Source of the DNA: Nocardiopsis metallicus
Lineage (GTDB): Bacteria; Actinomycetota; Actinomycetes; Streptosporangiales; Streptosporangiaceae
Length of the DNA stretch: 64,000 bases
Reading direction: 5' to 3'
NCBI RefSeq assembly: GCF_014201115.1
Contig: NZ_JACHDO010000001.1
Location: 7,254,001 to 7,318,000 of the forward strand
Shown here: one piece after another, positions 32,344 to 41,278 of the stretch
How the letters are laid out: every line of letters starts with the position of its first letter
Numbering within the stretch: the first letter of the stretch is position 1
Translations under genes and position numbers: made by a program
Notes under the pieces: model-generated
Database searches by the model: none
What the model saw: the letters and a program-made list of their open reading frames with translations, nothing else
What the model was told of the DNA's origin: nothing

Positions 32344-34794
32344 ATGGCAATGTCGGCAGGTTTCCCCACGGGTGAAGAGCTGCCGGAGCGCATCGGCCAC
32401 TACGTGATCCGTCGTCGCATCGGTGCCGGCGGGATGGGCGTGGTGTACCAGGCCGAGGACCCCCGGACCGAACAGTTCGTCGCGGTGAAGGTCCTCAAGC
32501 CCGAGGTCGCCGGAGACCACATCGCACGCGCCCGGCTCGCCCGCGAGGTCGAGACGATGCGCCGTGTGCAGAGCCCCAACGTGGCCGAGGTCATCGACGC
32601 GGACACCCAGGCCGAGCTGCCCTGGGTGGTCACCGAGTACATCCCCGGGCCCACCCTGGACGCCACCGTCACCGACCACGGACCCCTGCGCGGCCGCGCT
32701 CTGACCCGCTTCGTCACCGGTATGGCCCGAGCGATCAAGGACATCCACGCGGTAGAGGTGATCCACCGCGACCTCAAGCCCGGCAACGTGATCATCTCCA
32801 ACGGCGAGCCGATCGTCATCGACTTCGGCATCGCGCACGCCGTGGACGGCGCCAAGCTGACCCAGACCGGCACGTTCGTCGGCACGCCCAGCTACCTGTC
32901 CCCGGAGGTCATCGAGGGCACGGACCTGGGCCCGGCCACCGACGTGCACGCCTGGGGCGGCACCGTCGCCTTCGCCTCGACCGGGCGCCCGCCCTACGGG
33001 GCCGGTTCGTTCGAGGTCATCTTCTTCCGGATCCTCAACGGCGAGATCGACATGGACGGGATGCACGAGGCCCTGCGCCCGCTCGTCAACCGCGCCGTCT
33101 CCCGGGACATGTCGGCCCGTCCGAGCGCCGCGGAGCTGGTGGTCGAGACCGGACGCCTCAACCTCGACCTGCCCTGGACCGAGACCCCCGGCACGCCGCC
33201 GTCCACCGGGGAGACCGGCAAGCACACCATGCAGGCCCCCGCTCCGACTCAGAGCCCCGCCGCCTCGGGCGGCCGCGGCGGCGGCCCCGGTCGGGGCGGA
33301 GCCGCCGCGGCGGGTGCCGCGGGCGCCGTGCTCGGCGGTGCGGGGGGCTACCTCGCGGGCAGGGCCTCCGAAGGCTGGGGTCCCGCGCACACGCGTGGCG
33401 GTGTCCCCAACACCTCGAGCGCCTGGGGCAGCCCCTCGGCTCCCCAGACCAGCCACGCCCAGTCCGGGGGGCACACCAGCCACGCCCGGTCCGGTGGCTG
33501 GGGTTCGGTCGACGACGAGGCCACCGATGACCTGAGCGGCGGGCGCGCCACCGGCTGGGGATCCGCCGACGAGGACGCCACGGACGACCTCAGCGGAGCG
33601 CGTTCCACCGGATACGGCCAGCCCTCGGGCGGCGCGAACGTCACCGGCGGGGGTCGCCGGGCCACCGGCTGGGGGCAGGACGACGAGGCCACCGATGACC
33701 TGAGCGGCGGGCGCGCCACCGGCTGGGGCCACGACGACGAGGCCACCGACGACCTGTCCAACATGGCCGGGACCGAGCGGATCACCCCCGGCTCCCCGAG
33801 CGACCTCGACGACCCCCAGGGCACTCAGCGGATCCAGCCCGTCCAGGACGACGTGCGGGGTACCCAGCGGATCAACCCGGGCGACCTGGCCCGGCAGGAC
33901 CCGGCCGGGACCATGATGATGGGACCCGCCGAGACCGGACGCCACCAGCGCGACCAGGGTGAGCCGGAGGGCCCCGCGCACACCCAGTTCTTCAACTCCC
34001 CGCTGGACCCGAACGCCTTCCAGGACATCCTGACCCCGGTCGGCCGGGACAACCGGTCGAACAACACGCAGGAGTTCGACGAGGACGACTACCAGGAGCG
34101 CGGCGGCCTGCTCGGACGCTTCAGGCGCGGTAGTACCGACAAGTTCGGCGACTACTTCCGCGGCGACGGCCACGGCGGCGAGTACGACGAGTACGAGGAC
34201 GACGAGTACTACGACGAGTACTGGCGGATGCACCCGCTGGTGCTCATCCCGATCATGCTCGCCCTGGCCGGTGTGGCCCTGTGGTTCCCGTGGATCGGTA
34301 TCTTCCTCGGCATCGTCGTCATCGCCGGTCTGAGCGCGCTGGACGTGGTCAAGTCCGAGCACGCGCGACGCCTCCAGACGCGGGGCCCGAAGAGCTCCGA
34401 CAACATGGTGGTGGTGCTCAGCTTCCCCTGGGCCTTCGGCCGGATGGCGCTGCGCACGGTCGGGTTCGGACTGATCTACCTGCTGGGCGGCATCCTCATC
34501 GGGATGGTCTACGCGACGATCGTGGACGCGCCGGGGGAGGGCGCCAACTACACGGCTGCCTTCGCGGTGTTCGTGATGATCCTGCTGAGCTACATCATGC
34601 CCAGCGGGCGTGAGGCTCGTCACCAGGCGGTCTGGATGGTGGAGCGGATCAAGTTCACCAACCTGTACGTGTACGCGGGCGTGGTGATCGCCGTCATCCT
34701 GTTCATGATGCTGATCCTGTCGACGGGTCTCACCTCGGCGCCGATCTGGACCACGGGCGGGCCCGGCGGCCCGTCGGACTGGCTCAACAACTAG
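32344..34794 (+). CDS. Membrane serine/threonine protein kinase with repeat linker
   Basis: An 816-aa protein. The Hanks-type kinase domain (about 18-275) is complete: G-loop IGAGGMGVV, VAVKVLK (Lys49), IHRDLKPGNV (Asp143), VIDFGIAH (Asp160), GTPSYLSPE. A long linker (290-620) is Gly/Ser-rich, with repeats built on DDEATDDLSGGRATGWG and GTQRI-(Q/N)-P and a very acidic stretch (EYDEYEDDEYYDEY). Three to five hydrophobic segments follow: MLALAGVALWFPWIGIFLGI, VGFGLIYLLGGILIGMVYAT, FAVFVMILLSYIM and GVVIAVILFMMLILS. The multi-pass C-terminus in place of a single TM plus PASTA sensor is unusual. The Thr/Ser repeats are plausible phosphorylation or FHA-docking sites (inference). Confidence 0.88.
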   Translation: MAMSAGFPTGEELPERIGHYVIRRRIGAGGMGVVYQAEDPRTEQFVAVKVLKPEVAGDHIARARLAREVETMRRVQSPNVAEVIDADTQAELPWVVTEYIPGPTLDATVTDHGPLRGRALTRFVTGMARAIKDIHAVEVIHRDLKPGNVIISNGEPIVIDFGIAHAVDGAKLTQTGTFVGTPSYLSPEVIEGTDLGPATDVHAWGGTVAFASTGRPPYGAGSFEVIFFRILNGEIDMDGMHEALRPLVNRAVSRDMSARPSAAELVVETGRLNLDLPWTETPGTPPSTGETGKHTMQAPAPTQSPAASGGRGGGPGRGGAAAAGAAGAVLGGAGGYLAGRASEGWGPAHTRGGVPNTSSAWGSPSAPQTSHAQSGGHTSHARSGGWGSVDDEATDDLSGGRATGWGSADEDATDDLSGARSTGYGQPSGGANVTGGGRRATGWGQDDEATDDLSGGRATGWGHDDEATDDLSNMAGTERITPGSPSDLDDPQGTQRIQPVQDDVRGTQRINPGDLARQDPAGTMMMGPAETGRHQRDQGEPEGPAHTQFFNSPLDPNAFQDILTPVGRDNRSNNTQEFDEDDYQERGGLLGRFRRGSTDKFGDYFRGDGHGGEYDEYEDDEYYDEYWRMHPLVLIPIMLALAGVALWFPWIGIFLGIVVIAGLSALDVVKSEHARRLQTRGPKSSDNMVVVLSFPWAFGRMALRTVGFGLIYLLGGILIGMVYATIVDAPGEGANYTAAFAVFVMILLSYIMPSGREARHQAVWMVERIKFTNLYVYAGVVIAVILFMMLILSTGLTSAPIWTTGGPGGPSDWLNN

Positions 34795-34826
34795 GCAGGG
34801 ACTCGGCCACCGGGCGCGAGCTGCGC

Positions 34827-34861
34827 GGACGCTCCTTCTCCCGCCGGGAGGGGGAGCGTCC
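34827..34861. terminator. Kinase gene terminator
   Basis: GGACGCTCC pairs with GGAGCGTCC, enclosing a second CTCCC-GCC-GGGAG stem. It begins about 30 bp after the kinase stop. It lies in the 437-bp gap 34795-35231, which has no gene. Confidence 0.65.
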
Positions 34862-35043
34862 GGCGTTTGGGGGCGGTGCGCCAGCGAACGGCGTGTGTCC
34901 TGTCACTAAAGTGGGAGGCGGGGGCACCGCGCCCCGGCCGGTCGACGGCTGGTAGTACCTGGTTGTCGCCGTAGCGGCGGCCCGGCGACGGCCGCCGAGC
35001 ACGTTTTGGTTAGGGTTTCCTAAGTTGAATGTGGGGGCGCGGG

Positions 35044-35072
35044 TTGGCCTTCAAGCTACTTGTGAGTAACAT
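35044..35072 (+). promoter_or_regulatory. etfBA promoter
   Basis: TTGGCC (35044-35049), a 17-bp spacer and TAACAT (35067-35072), about 160 bp before etfB. A palindrome overlaps the -10. Confidence 0.55.
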
Positions 35073-35082
35073 AAGTGTTATG
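35070..35082. promoter_or_regulatory. Operator-like palindrome at the etfBA start site
   Basis: CATAA-GTG-TTATG is a perfect inverted repeat overlapping the -10 hexamer and the expected transcription start. A repressor bound here would block transcription; the regulator is not identified. Confidence 0.4.
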
Positions 35083-35231
35083 AGCACATGAGCGGGGCGG
35101 CTGTAGACGTGTACACCGGACCCGCCGTCGGATGGCCGAACGGCATTCGGCATTGTTGGCAGTAACGGGGCGCGCCAGCGCCCACCCGCCTGACGGCGGC
35201 TATGGGAGTGCAGGGAGGTCGGCCACCGGCC

Positions 35232-36011
35232 ATGAATATTGTCGTTTTGGTCAAGCAGGTCCCGGACACGGCGACCGAACGGAAGCTCAACGCCGATGAC
35301 AAGACGCTGGACCGCGCAGCGTCCGACGGCGTCATCAACGAGCTCTGCGAGTACGCCATCGAAGAGGCGCTCCTTCTCAAGGAGAAGCACGGCGGCGAGG
35401 TCACCATCCTGACGATGGGCCCGGACCAGGCCACGGACTCGATCCGCAAGGCCCTGTCCATGGGTGCCGACAAGGCCGTCTTCGTCAACGACGACGCGCT
35501 GCACGGCTCCGACGCCGTCCAGTCCGCCTACGCGCTCGCGCAGGCCCTGGGCACGCTCGAGTTCGACCTGGTCGTCCTCGGCTCGGAGTCCACCGACGCC
35601 CGCACCGGTGTCATGGGTGCCGCGCTCGCCGAGTACCTCGGCCTGCCCCAGCTCACGCTGGCCGGCAAGGTCGACGTCGACGGCAGCGCCATCAAGATCC
35701 AGCGTCAGACCGACTACGGTTACGACGTGGTCGAGGCTCAGCTCCCGGCGGTCGTCTCCGTCGTGGAAAAGATCAACGAGCCGCGCTACCCGTCCTTCAA
35801 GCTGATCATGCAGGCGAAGAAGAAGCCGGTCGACAAGAAGTCCGCGGCCGACGCGGGCATCGACACCGGCAAGGTCGGTCTGGCCAACGCCACCACCGAG
35901 ACCGTCGACTTCGCCGCCGCGCCGCCGCGCGCCGCGGGCACGATCGTCAAGGACGAGGGCGACGGCGGCACCAAGGCCGCCGACTTCCTCGCCGAGAAGA
36001 AGTTCGTGTAG
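35232..36011 (+). CDS. etfB: Electron transfer flavoprotein beta subunit
   Basis: A 259-aa EtfB. MNIVVLVKQVPDTATERKLN is the conserved N-terminus; ALSMGADKAVFVNDDA, LGSESTDARTGVMGAALAEY (AMP/FAD-side loop) and LPAVVSVVEKINEPRYPSF are family segments. With EtfA it passes electrons from acyl-CoA dehydrogenases to the quinone pool. ATG 35232 is chosen for the conserved N-terminus; ATG 35202 is an in-frame alternative. etfA follows after 33 bp. Confidence 0.96.
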   Translation: MNIVVLVKQVPDTATERKLNADDKTLDRAASDGVINELCEYAIEEALLLKEKHGGEVTILTMGPDQATDSIRKALSMGADKAVFVNDDALHGSDAVQSAYALAQALGTLEFDLVVLGSESTDARTGVMGAALAEYLGLPQLTLAGKVDVDGSAIKIQRQTDYGYDVVEAQLPAVVSVVEKINEPRYPSFKLIMQAKKKPVDKKSAADAGIDTGKVGLANATTETVDFAAAPPRAAGTIVKDEGDGGTKAADFLAEKKFV

Positions 36012-36044
36012 GTCAGGCGAGAGACTCAGGAAGGTTCAAGGATT

Positions 36045-36989
36045 ATGGCTGAGGTCCTCGTCCTCGTCGACCACGTCGACGGACAGGTCAAGAAGGTCAC
36101 CACCGAGCTGCTGACCGCTGCGCGCCGCATCGGCGAGCCCGCCGCGGTGTGGGTCGGCGAAGGTGTGGAGTCGGGCAAGGCCGCGCTGGCCGAGTTCGGC
36201 GCCGAGAAGGTCTACGTGGCTCCGGCCGAGGTGAACGACTACGTCGTTGCCCCCAAGGCCGAGCTGCTCACCAAGCTCGCCCAGGACAAGGGCGCCGCCG
36301 CCATCCTCGTCTCGGCCACCGCCGAGAACAAGGAGATCGCCGGCCGCACCGCCGTGAAGCTGGGCTCCGGTGTGCTCACCGACGTCGTCGACGTCAACGC
36401 CGAGCTCGTCACCGAGCACAGCATCTTCGGTGGCGCCACCGTCACCCACGCCCGCGTGCGCACCGGTGTGCCGGTCATCGCGGTTCGCCCGAACTCCGTC
36501 GTCCCGGAGGCCGCCGCCGGCGCCGCCGCCGAGGAGGCCGTCTCGGTCGAGATCTCCGACGCCGCCAAGACCGCCAAGGTCGTCGAGCGCGTCGTCCAGG
36601 AGAAGGGCGAGCGCCCCGAGCTCACCGAGGCCGCCATCGTGGTCTCCGGTGGCCGCGGCGTGGGCTCCGACGACTTCGCCGTCGTCGAGAACCTGGCCGA
36701 CTCCCTCGGCGCCGCCGTCGGTGCCTCGCGCGCCGTCGTCGACTCCGGCTGGTACCCGAACCAGTTCCAGGTCGGCCAGACCGGTAAGACGGTCAGCCCG
36801 AACCTGTACATCGCCCTGGGCATCTCCGGCGCGATCCAGCACCGGGCGGGTATGCAGACCTCGAAGAACATCGTCGCGGTCAACAAGGACCCCGAGGCGC
36901 CGATCTTCGAGCTCGCCGACTTCGGCGTCGTGGGTGACCTGCACACGGTCGCCCCGCAGCTGACCGAGGAGATCAACAAGCGCAAGTAG
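36045..36989 (+). CDS. etfA: Electron transfer flavoprotein alpha subunit
   Basis: A 314-aa EtfA. The N-terminal domain starts [19 protein letters not shown]. The C-terminal FAD domain has [61 protein letters not shown] and the [20 protein letters not shown] signature, all intact. SD AGGAAGG precedes ATG 36045. A very strong terminator (37011-37052) ends the operon. Confidence 0.97.
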   Translation: MAEVLVLVDHVDGQVKKVTTELLTAARRIGEPAAVWVGEGVESGKAALAEFGAEKVYVAPAEVNDYVVAPKAELLTKLAQDKGAAAILVSATAENKEIAGRTAVKLGSGVLTDVVDVNAELVTEHSIFGGATVTHARVRTGVPVIAVRPNSVVPEAAAGAAAEEAVSVEISDAAKTAKVVERVVQEKGERPELTEAAIVVSGGRGVGSDDFAVVENLADSLGAAVGASRAVVDSGWYPNQFQVGQTGKTVSPNLYIALGISGAIQHRAGMQTSKNIVAVNKDPEAPIFELADFGVVGDLHTVAPQLTEEINKRK

Positions 36990-37010
36990 TACGAGCGCTT
37001 CGCGTATCCA

Positions 37011-37052
37011 AGCCAACGCCCGACCGGAGGAGACTCCGGTCGGGCGTTGGCT
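37011..37052. terminator. etfBA terminator
   Basis: A perfect 19-bp stem (AGCCAACGCCCGACCGGAG with its complement) around a GAGA loop, followed by CTTCGCTC. It also faces the convergent STAND gene, so it may serve both strands. Confidence 0.85.
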
Positions 37053-37058
37053 CTTCGC

Positions 37059-38759
37059 TCATCGCCGCCGGTGCTCCGCGAGAAGTGAGCTGATGTCCTC
37101 GGCCAGGGGCGATCCCGTTCCCTCAACGAGAGCCAGTGCCCTCTTGAAGGCAGGAATGATCTTTCGCTGCTCACCGGTCCTGGTGAAGAGCTGGGCAAGG
37201 TCCGCCCACACGATGGCCTGGCCGAACCTGTCCTTGTCCTTTTTGAAGAGCCTCAGCGCGTGCCGGAGGTTCACTTCGGCACTATCGGCTTCTAGCCAGG
37301 CTGCGGGATGGGAACCGAGAAGCAGTGAAGCCTGAGCTTCACCACGCCGGTCACTCGTTCTGCTGGCGTTGTCCCGGGCGATAGAGAGCATGGCCTCGCC
37401 CGGCCTGATGCCACAGTGAGGGAAGAGGGCCTCGCCTAGTTCGAGAGGCAGGTCTATCGCGATGTCGGTGCGTCCGAGAGCATCTGCCAAGCGCACCATT
37501 TCGGCAAGGTTGTCGACCTCTTCGAAGAACCAGGAACCGGTTCGGGACCGTAGATCCCGTGAGTGGCGGTCCTCATCCACCGGAGCGCGCTCGCGGGCAG
37601 TGTCCGCGTAGTACTCCATGAGCCTGATCAACGCGGCGAGGACTTCCTCTACCGGGGGCTGGGCAACCCTGAGCCGAACGTAGTCAGAGGTCAGCGTGTG
37701 AAGGGACCAACGCTCCTTCAAGGATCGCTGGAGGAGTTGGGCATCAGCCAATTCGGTGGCTAGTGACCGGACCTTGTCCTCGGTGAGATCGGCCAGCGCT
37801 GCCGCCGCCCCGAGACAGACACTCTCGACGGGGGCAACGTTCATCAGGGTGAGCAACCGTACCTGTTCGGGTCCGAGTCGCGCGACCGTGAGATCGAGCA
37901 TCCGGTTGATTGACCGGTGCCCGTCGTCGAGGGTCTCCAGACGCCGCGCAGAGCTGAGCGACGCTGCGATCCCGGTCAGGTCGAGGTCTGGGAAGGGCAC
38001 AGAGCGGATCAGCGCCGCACAGGTGCTGAGAGCCAGTGGTAGGCCTGCGCAGGCTCGGGCGATCGACCGTGCCGCCTCTGGCTCGTGTTCCAAGGGCGAG
38101 CCGTCGTCCAGTTCGTTCAGCAGTGAGGCCAGCACCTCTAACGACTTCGCCTCGCTGAGCGGTCGGAGCTCAAGACGCCGGGCTGATAGAGCGGACAGGC
38201 CCGAGCGCGAGGTCACCAGGACGCGGTGCCCACCCGGACCGGGAAGGAGTGGTTCCAGTTGGGCCGCTGAACCGGCGTTGTCGGTCAATACGAGTATCGG
38301 GCCGCCGAGTTCTGAAGCGGCACGGGTGAGTTCTTGACGGTAGACAGACCCAGCGTCCACCACATCTCTGTCGCGCTTCCCGAGGGAGTGCAGCAACGAC
38401 GACAGCGCCTGTTCGGGGGAGAGCGGCTCGGGATCGTAACCGCGCAGGTTGACGAAGAGGGCACCGGAGAACCAGCCGCGTTCCAGGGCGGTGTTCGCGG
38501 CGCTCACGGCCAGGGCGCTCTTGCCCACGCCGCCCATGCCGGAGACGACCGAGACCATGACCCCGCCGGAGGCTTTCGGAGCGGAGGGATCGAGAAGGGC
38601 CAGGAGCTCGTCGATTTCCCTCTTGCGGCCGGTGAAGCCGGCGGGCGGGGCGGGCAGGGAGTTCAGCGGCGCTGGCGGAGGTCCCAAGTACTGGTTGAAC
38701 TGCTTGGCGATGACGTCCCGGCCCGCACGGCTGTGGCTGATGTCGTAGCGCTCGGGCAT
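37059..38759 (-). CDS. NB-ARC STAND ATPase with TPR-like C-terminus
   Basis: A 566-aa signal-transduction ATPase without a SARP DNA-binding domain. After a ~40-residue N-terminus come FTGRKREIDELLALL and Walker A GMGGVGKSALA (Lys80), then ILVLTDNAGS, RVLVTSRSGL (sensor Arg), ACAGLPLAL (GxP motif) and a winged-helix region. The C-terminal part (about 360-566) is helical and TPR-like (SAEVNLRHALRLFKKDKD, RTGEQRKIIPAFKRALAL). The N-terminus RAGRDVIAKQFNQYLG resembles short tags on actinobacterial NLR-like proteins. Third-position GC is clearly lower than in neighbours, suggesting transfer. Possible roles: regulation or anti-phage defence; not decided by the sequence. Confidence 0.8.
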   Translation of the reverse strand: MPERYDISHSRAGRDVIAKQFNQYLGPPPAPLNSLPAPPAGFTGRKREIDELLALLDPSAPKASGGVMVSVVSGMGGVGKSALAVSAANTALERGWFSGALFVNLRGYDPEPLSPEQALSSLLHSLGKRDRDVVDAGSVYRQELTRAASELGGPILVLTDNAGSAAQLEPLLPGPGGHRVLVTSRSGLSALSARRLELRPLSEAKSLEVLASLLNELDDGSPLEHEPEAARSIARACAGLPLALSTCAALIRSVPFPDLDLTGIAASLSSARRLETLDDGHRSINRMLDLTVARLGPEQVRLLTLMNVAPVESVCLGAAAALADLTEDKVRSLATELADAQLLQRSLKERWSLHTLTSDYVRLRVAQPPVEEVLAALIRLMEYYADTARERAPVDEDRHSRDLRSRTGSWFFEEVDNLAEMVRLADALGRTDIAIDLPLELGEALFPHCGIRPGEAMLSIARDNASRTSDRRGEAQASLLLGSHPAAWLEADSAEVNLRHALRLFKKDKDRFGQAIVWADLAQLFTRTGEQRKIIPAFKRALALVEGTGSPLAEDISSLLAEHRRR

Positions 38760-38934
38760 GGGACTCCTTGGGGCAGGGGTTCTGGCTACTCCTTTCGACG
38801 CTCCTGGCGCCGGAACCGTTCACCGGGCATCACAGCAGGTGGTTTGCACTATATGAAACGTTAGGTGTGGTTTTCAGGGCATGCGTCCGGGTAGATCCGG
38901 CGCACGAAGACCCAGACCGGAGGAGGTTCGGTTG

Positions 38935-39852
38935 ATGCGGACGACGGTGCGGGCGGGGCGGCGCAAGGTGGAGGTCAGGCACGCCGACAAGCCTCTCTTC
39001 GGGTCCGGCGGGGCGACCAAGGCCGATCTGGCCGACTACTACGCGAGGATCGCGCCTCTGATGCTGCCGCTGGTCCGGGGGCGTCCGGTGGCGCTGGAGC
39101 GTTACGTGGAGGGCATCGGCTCCCCGGGGTTCCTGGTCCAGCACCCCTCGCACCCCAAGTGGATCCGCACGGTGTGGACCTCCTCGGGACGGATGATGGA
39201 GTGCCAGGAGGCGGCCGCCCTGGTGTGGTGCGCCGACCAGGACGCCATCACCCTGCACACCTGGTCCTCGCGCACCCCGCGCCTGGGGCTGCCGGACCGG
39301 ATGGTGCTGGACCTCGACCCGGTGGACTCGGGGGAGGACTCCTTCGAGTCCTGCCGTGACGCGGCCTGGAACGTACGCGAGGTCCTGGGCGAGCTCGGCC
39401 TGGCCGCGTACGTGATGACCACCGGCTCCCGCGGCCTGCACATCCACTCGCCGCTCCGACCGGAGGTGGACGACCAGGACGTGCGAAGGCTCGCCAAGGC
39501 CGTCGCCGACCGAGTGGCCGCCCGCGCCCCCGACGAGTGGACCACCCGCGTGCGCAAGGCCGCCCGTCACGGCCGAATGTTCGTGGACTACCTGCGCAAC
39601 GGCCCCACCCAACTCGCCGTCGCGCCCTACTCGGTCCGAGCCAGACCCGGCGCCCCAGTGGCCACCCCGGTGACCTGGGAGGAACTGGACCAGCTCACCT
39701 CCTCCCAGGACTTCGGCATCGACCTGGAACGCCAGGAGTGCCCCTTCGCCGGAATGCGCAGGCACGCCAGATCCCCGCGCCGCGCGCTCTCCCTCCTGGA
39801 CGACAGAGAGGGCGGCGTGGTCCCCCGGCCCCGCCCCGAGAAAGGGAAGTAG
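38935..39852 (+). CDS. LigD polymerase-domain protein (NHEJ primase-polymerase)
   Basis: A 305-aa archaeo-eukaryotic primase-like domain. Motifs: TKADLADYYARIAPLMLPLV; RPVALERYVEGIGSPGFLVQ; metal-binding DxD in MVLDLDPVD; TTGSRGLHIHSPL with the catalytic His; VDYLRNGPTQLAVAPYSVRA. It is a stand-alone PolDom, without ligase or phosphoesterase domains, as in many actinobacteria that split LigD. It would fill gaps or add ribonucleotides at DNA ends with Ku and a separate ligase; no ku gene is in the window. ATG 38935 follows GGAGGAGG by 8 nt. Confidence 0.9.
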   Translation: MRTTVRAGRRKVEVRHADKPLFGSGGATKADLADYYARIAPLMLPLVRGRPVALERYVEGIGSPGFLVQHPSHPKWIRTVWTSSGRMMECQEAAALVWCADQDAITLHTWSSRTPRLGLPDRMVLDLDPVDSGEDSFESCRDAAWNVREVLGELGLAAYVMTTGSRGLHIHSPLRPEVDDQDVRRLAKAVADRVAARAPDEWTTRVRKAARHGRMFVDYLRNGPTQLAVAPYSVRARPGAPVATPVTWEELDQLTSSQDFGIDLERQECPFAGMRRHARSPRRALSLLDDREGGVVPRPRPEKGK

Positions 39853-40051
39853 CGGAGAGCGAGACTGTCACGTAGGGGTCTGTGCGGGCCGGGGGTGAGA
39901 TTGCCTCCGGTCACTCGGCGGGGGAGGTGGGGTCCGGGGTGGTAGGCGGGCCCCGAAGGGGCTCAGGAGGCCCAGGAGCCCAGCGGCAACTGCCAACCGC
40001 CAACTGTCTCGGCCTTCGGCCGTTGCCTTCCCCAGACCCGCGCGGATCGTT

Positions 40052-40074
40052 TCGCGTGTCGCGGCCGGTCAAGG
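40052..40074 (+). repeat. Left copy of the 23-bp inverted repeat core
   Basis: TCGCGTGTCGCGGCCGG followed by TCAAGG; its exact reverse complement is at 40548-40570. Flanking sequence is also related over about 130 bp. Confidence 0.8.
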
Positions 40075-40136
40075 AGAGCGACGCAACAGCGGTGGTGATG
40101 GTGTCCGGGTGCCTGTTTCGGTCCTGGGTTTGAAGA

Positions 40137-40192
40137 TGATCTTGCTACCAGGGGCGAGTTCGGCGCCGAACTCGCCCCTGGTAGCAAGATCA
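40137..40192. repeat. 56-bp perfect palindrome
   Basis: Two 28-bp arms with no spacer, centred on GGCGCC (40162-40167): the left arm begins TGATCTTGCTACCAGGGGCG and the right arm mirrors it exactly. A related copy lies at 50800-50876. Both occur between convergent genes. Confidence 0.9.
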
Positions 40193-40547
40193 CCGGGGGT
40201 GTAGGGGTTTCGGGCGCAGCGGACAGTCCTGGGAGCGGGTTTCGGGTGCGGGGTGCAGGGTGCGGGGGCGGGTCACCCGTACCCGGGTGAGGGGAAGGTC
40301 CGGGGTGAGCAGTGCGGGTGGGGGCGGGTACGGGCCTGGACTCCGGAGCGCTTTCCCGGGGAGAAGCGAGCCCGGTTGCCAAAGTGGAGGGGCCGCCCGT
40401 GAGCACCCCCGTTGGAAGCACCCTCATCGCCCCGAGTGGTTCCGGCACGGGGGCTCGGCCGGCCTCCACCCCCACCACCACGACAGCAGGACCGGTTCCC
40501 GCCAGCCCCGGCCTCCTGCTGCCTTCGCCGCAGCCTTTCGTCAGCGG

Positions 40548-40570
40548 CCTTGACCGGCCGCGACACGCGA
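40548..40570 (-). repeat. Right copy of the 23-bp inverted repeat core
   Basis: Exact reverse complement of 40052-40074, 473 bp apart. Confidence 0.8.
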
Positions 40571-40887
40571 CCCGGTGCGCGCAGGCCTGGGGAAGGCTCC
40601 GGCCGAAGGCCGCGCGGTCGGTAGCTGCCGTTGGGCCCCTTCGGGGCCCGGCCCCGTCTGCCACCCGACCGCACCTGCCCCGTTTCCCGACAGCCGCCCA
40701 CCGCCGTCGTAGCGAAGCGGGTCAAGGTGGAGCGCCCGGAGCCAAGCGAGGACGTACGACCCTGACGCGCGCAGCGCAGACGGCAACCATCAAGCGGCGG
40801 GAAACGGGGGATCGGACCGTAGAGAGCCGGTGATACCCGGCTTGGCGCTGCTTGGCGGTCCCCGCGTTTTGGGGCTTGGCGCCGGGG

Positions 40888-41190
40888 CTACCAGAGACCT
40901 GAGCGGTCGGGGACGAGCATCGCGTCGTGGACCGCGTCCCAGCGGACGAAGCGCATGCCGGCTCCCTCGTTGAGGTCCTGCACGACGGCGTCGATGGATT
41001 GGCGGTCGAACTCGTCGGTCAGCTCCTGGTCGCCGTCGCGGTAGTCGGCGATGAGGCCGGTCACGTACTGGCGCAGGGGAGTGATGCCGAGGCGGGCCGC
41101 TGCCCGTGCCTGCTGTCCCCAGCGGGCGTCGTGGGGGATCCACGCCGCGATCACTTCGGTGGGGGTGGGGACGTACTCAGATGCGGCCAT
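40888..41190 (-). CDS. Hypothetical protein
   Basis: A 100-aa protein with no family I recognise. It is soluble, mixed helical, acidic in the centre (DYRDGDQELTDEFDRQSID) and ends RFVRWDAVHDAMLVPDRSGLW. There is no signal peptide or membrane segment. ATG 41190 has no SD, but TACGGT lies 6 nt upstream, the same leaderless signature as ridA and glgE, which supports it being expressed. It stands alone between the palindrome region and the methyltransferase pair. Confidence 0.55.
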   Translation of the reverse strand: MAASEYVPTPTEVIAAWIPHDARWGQQARAAARLGITPLRQYVTGLIADYRDGDQELTDEFDRQSIDAVVQDLNEGAGMRFVRWDAVHDAMLVPDRSGLW

Positions 41191-41196
41191 GCGGCC

Positions 41197-41202
41197 ACCG
41201 TA
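41197..41202 (-). promoter_or_regulatory. -10 element TACGGT, leaderless type
   Basis: Minus-strand TACGGT-GGCCGC-ATG: hexamer 6 nt before ATG 41190. Confidence 0.4.
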
Positions 41203-41278
41203 GAACGAAAGGTGATGGCGGGCACACGGATTCGCGAGTTGGCCGATCGGCCAGCCCGTACGGCGCCGGGGACCGGGG

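Larger units (their letters stand above)
39853..40887. other. 1-kb non-coding region with long inverted repeats
   Basis: No convincing gene is seen; open frames read as shadows of GC-rich DNA. The left part (about 39946-40080) and the right part (about 40540-40665) are imperfect inverted copies, with a 23-bp exact match at 40052-40074 and 40548-40570 plus shared blocks such as GCGGGCCCCGAAGGGGC-like and CTTCCCCAG. Between them lies a 56-bp perfect palindrome. Confidence 0.6.

Noticed and set aside
40312-40833. 173-residue ORF inside the palindrome-rich region
   Set aside because: Runs through an inverted repeat, Pro/Ala/Arg-rich with no SD or motif; best read as non-coding.
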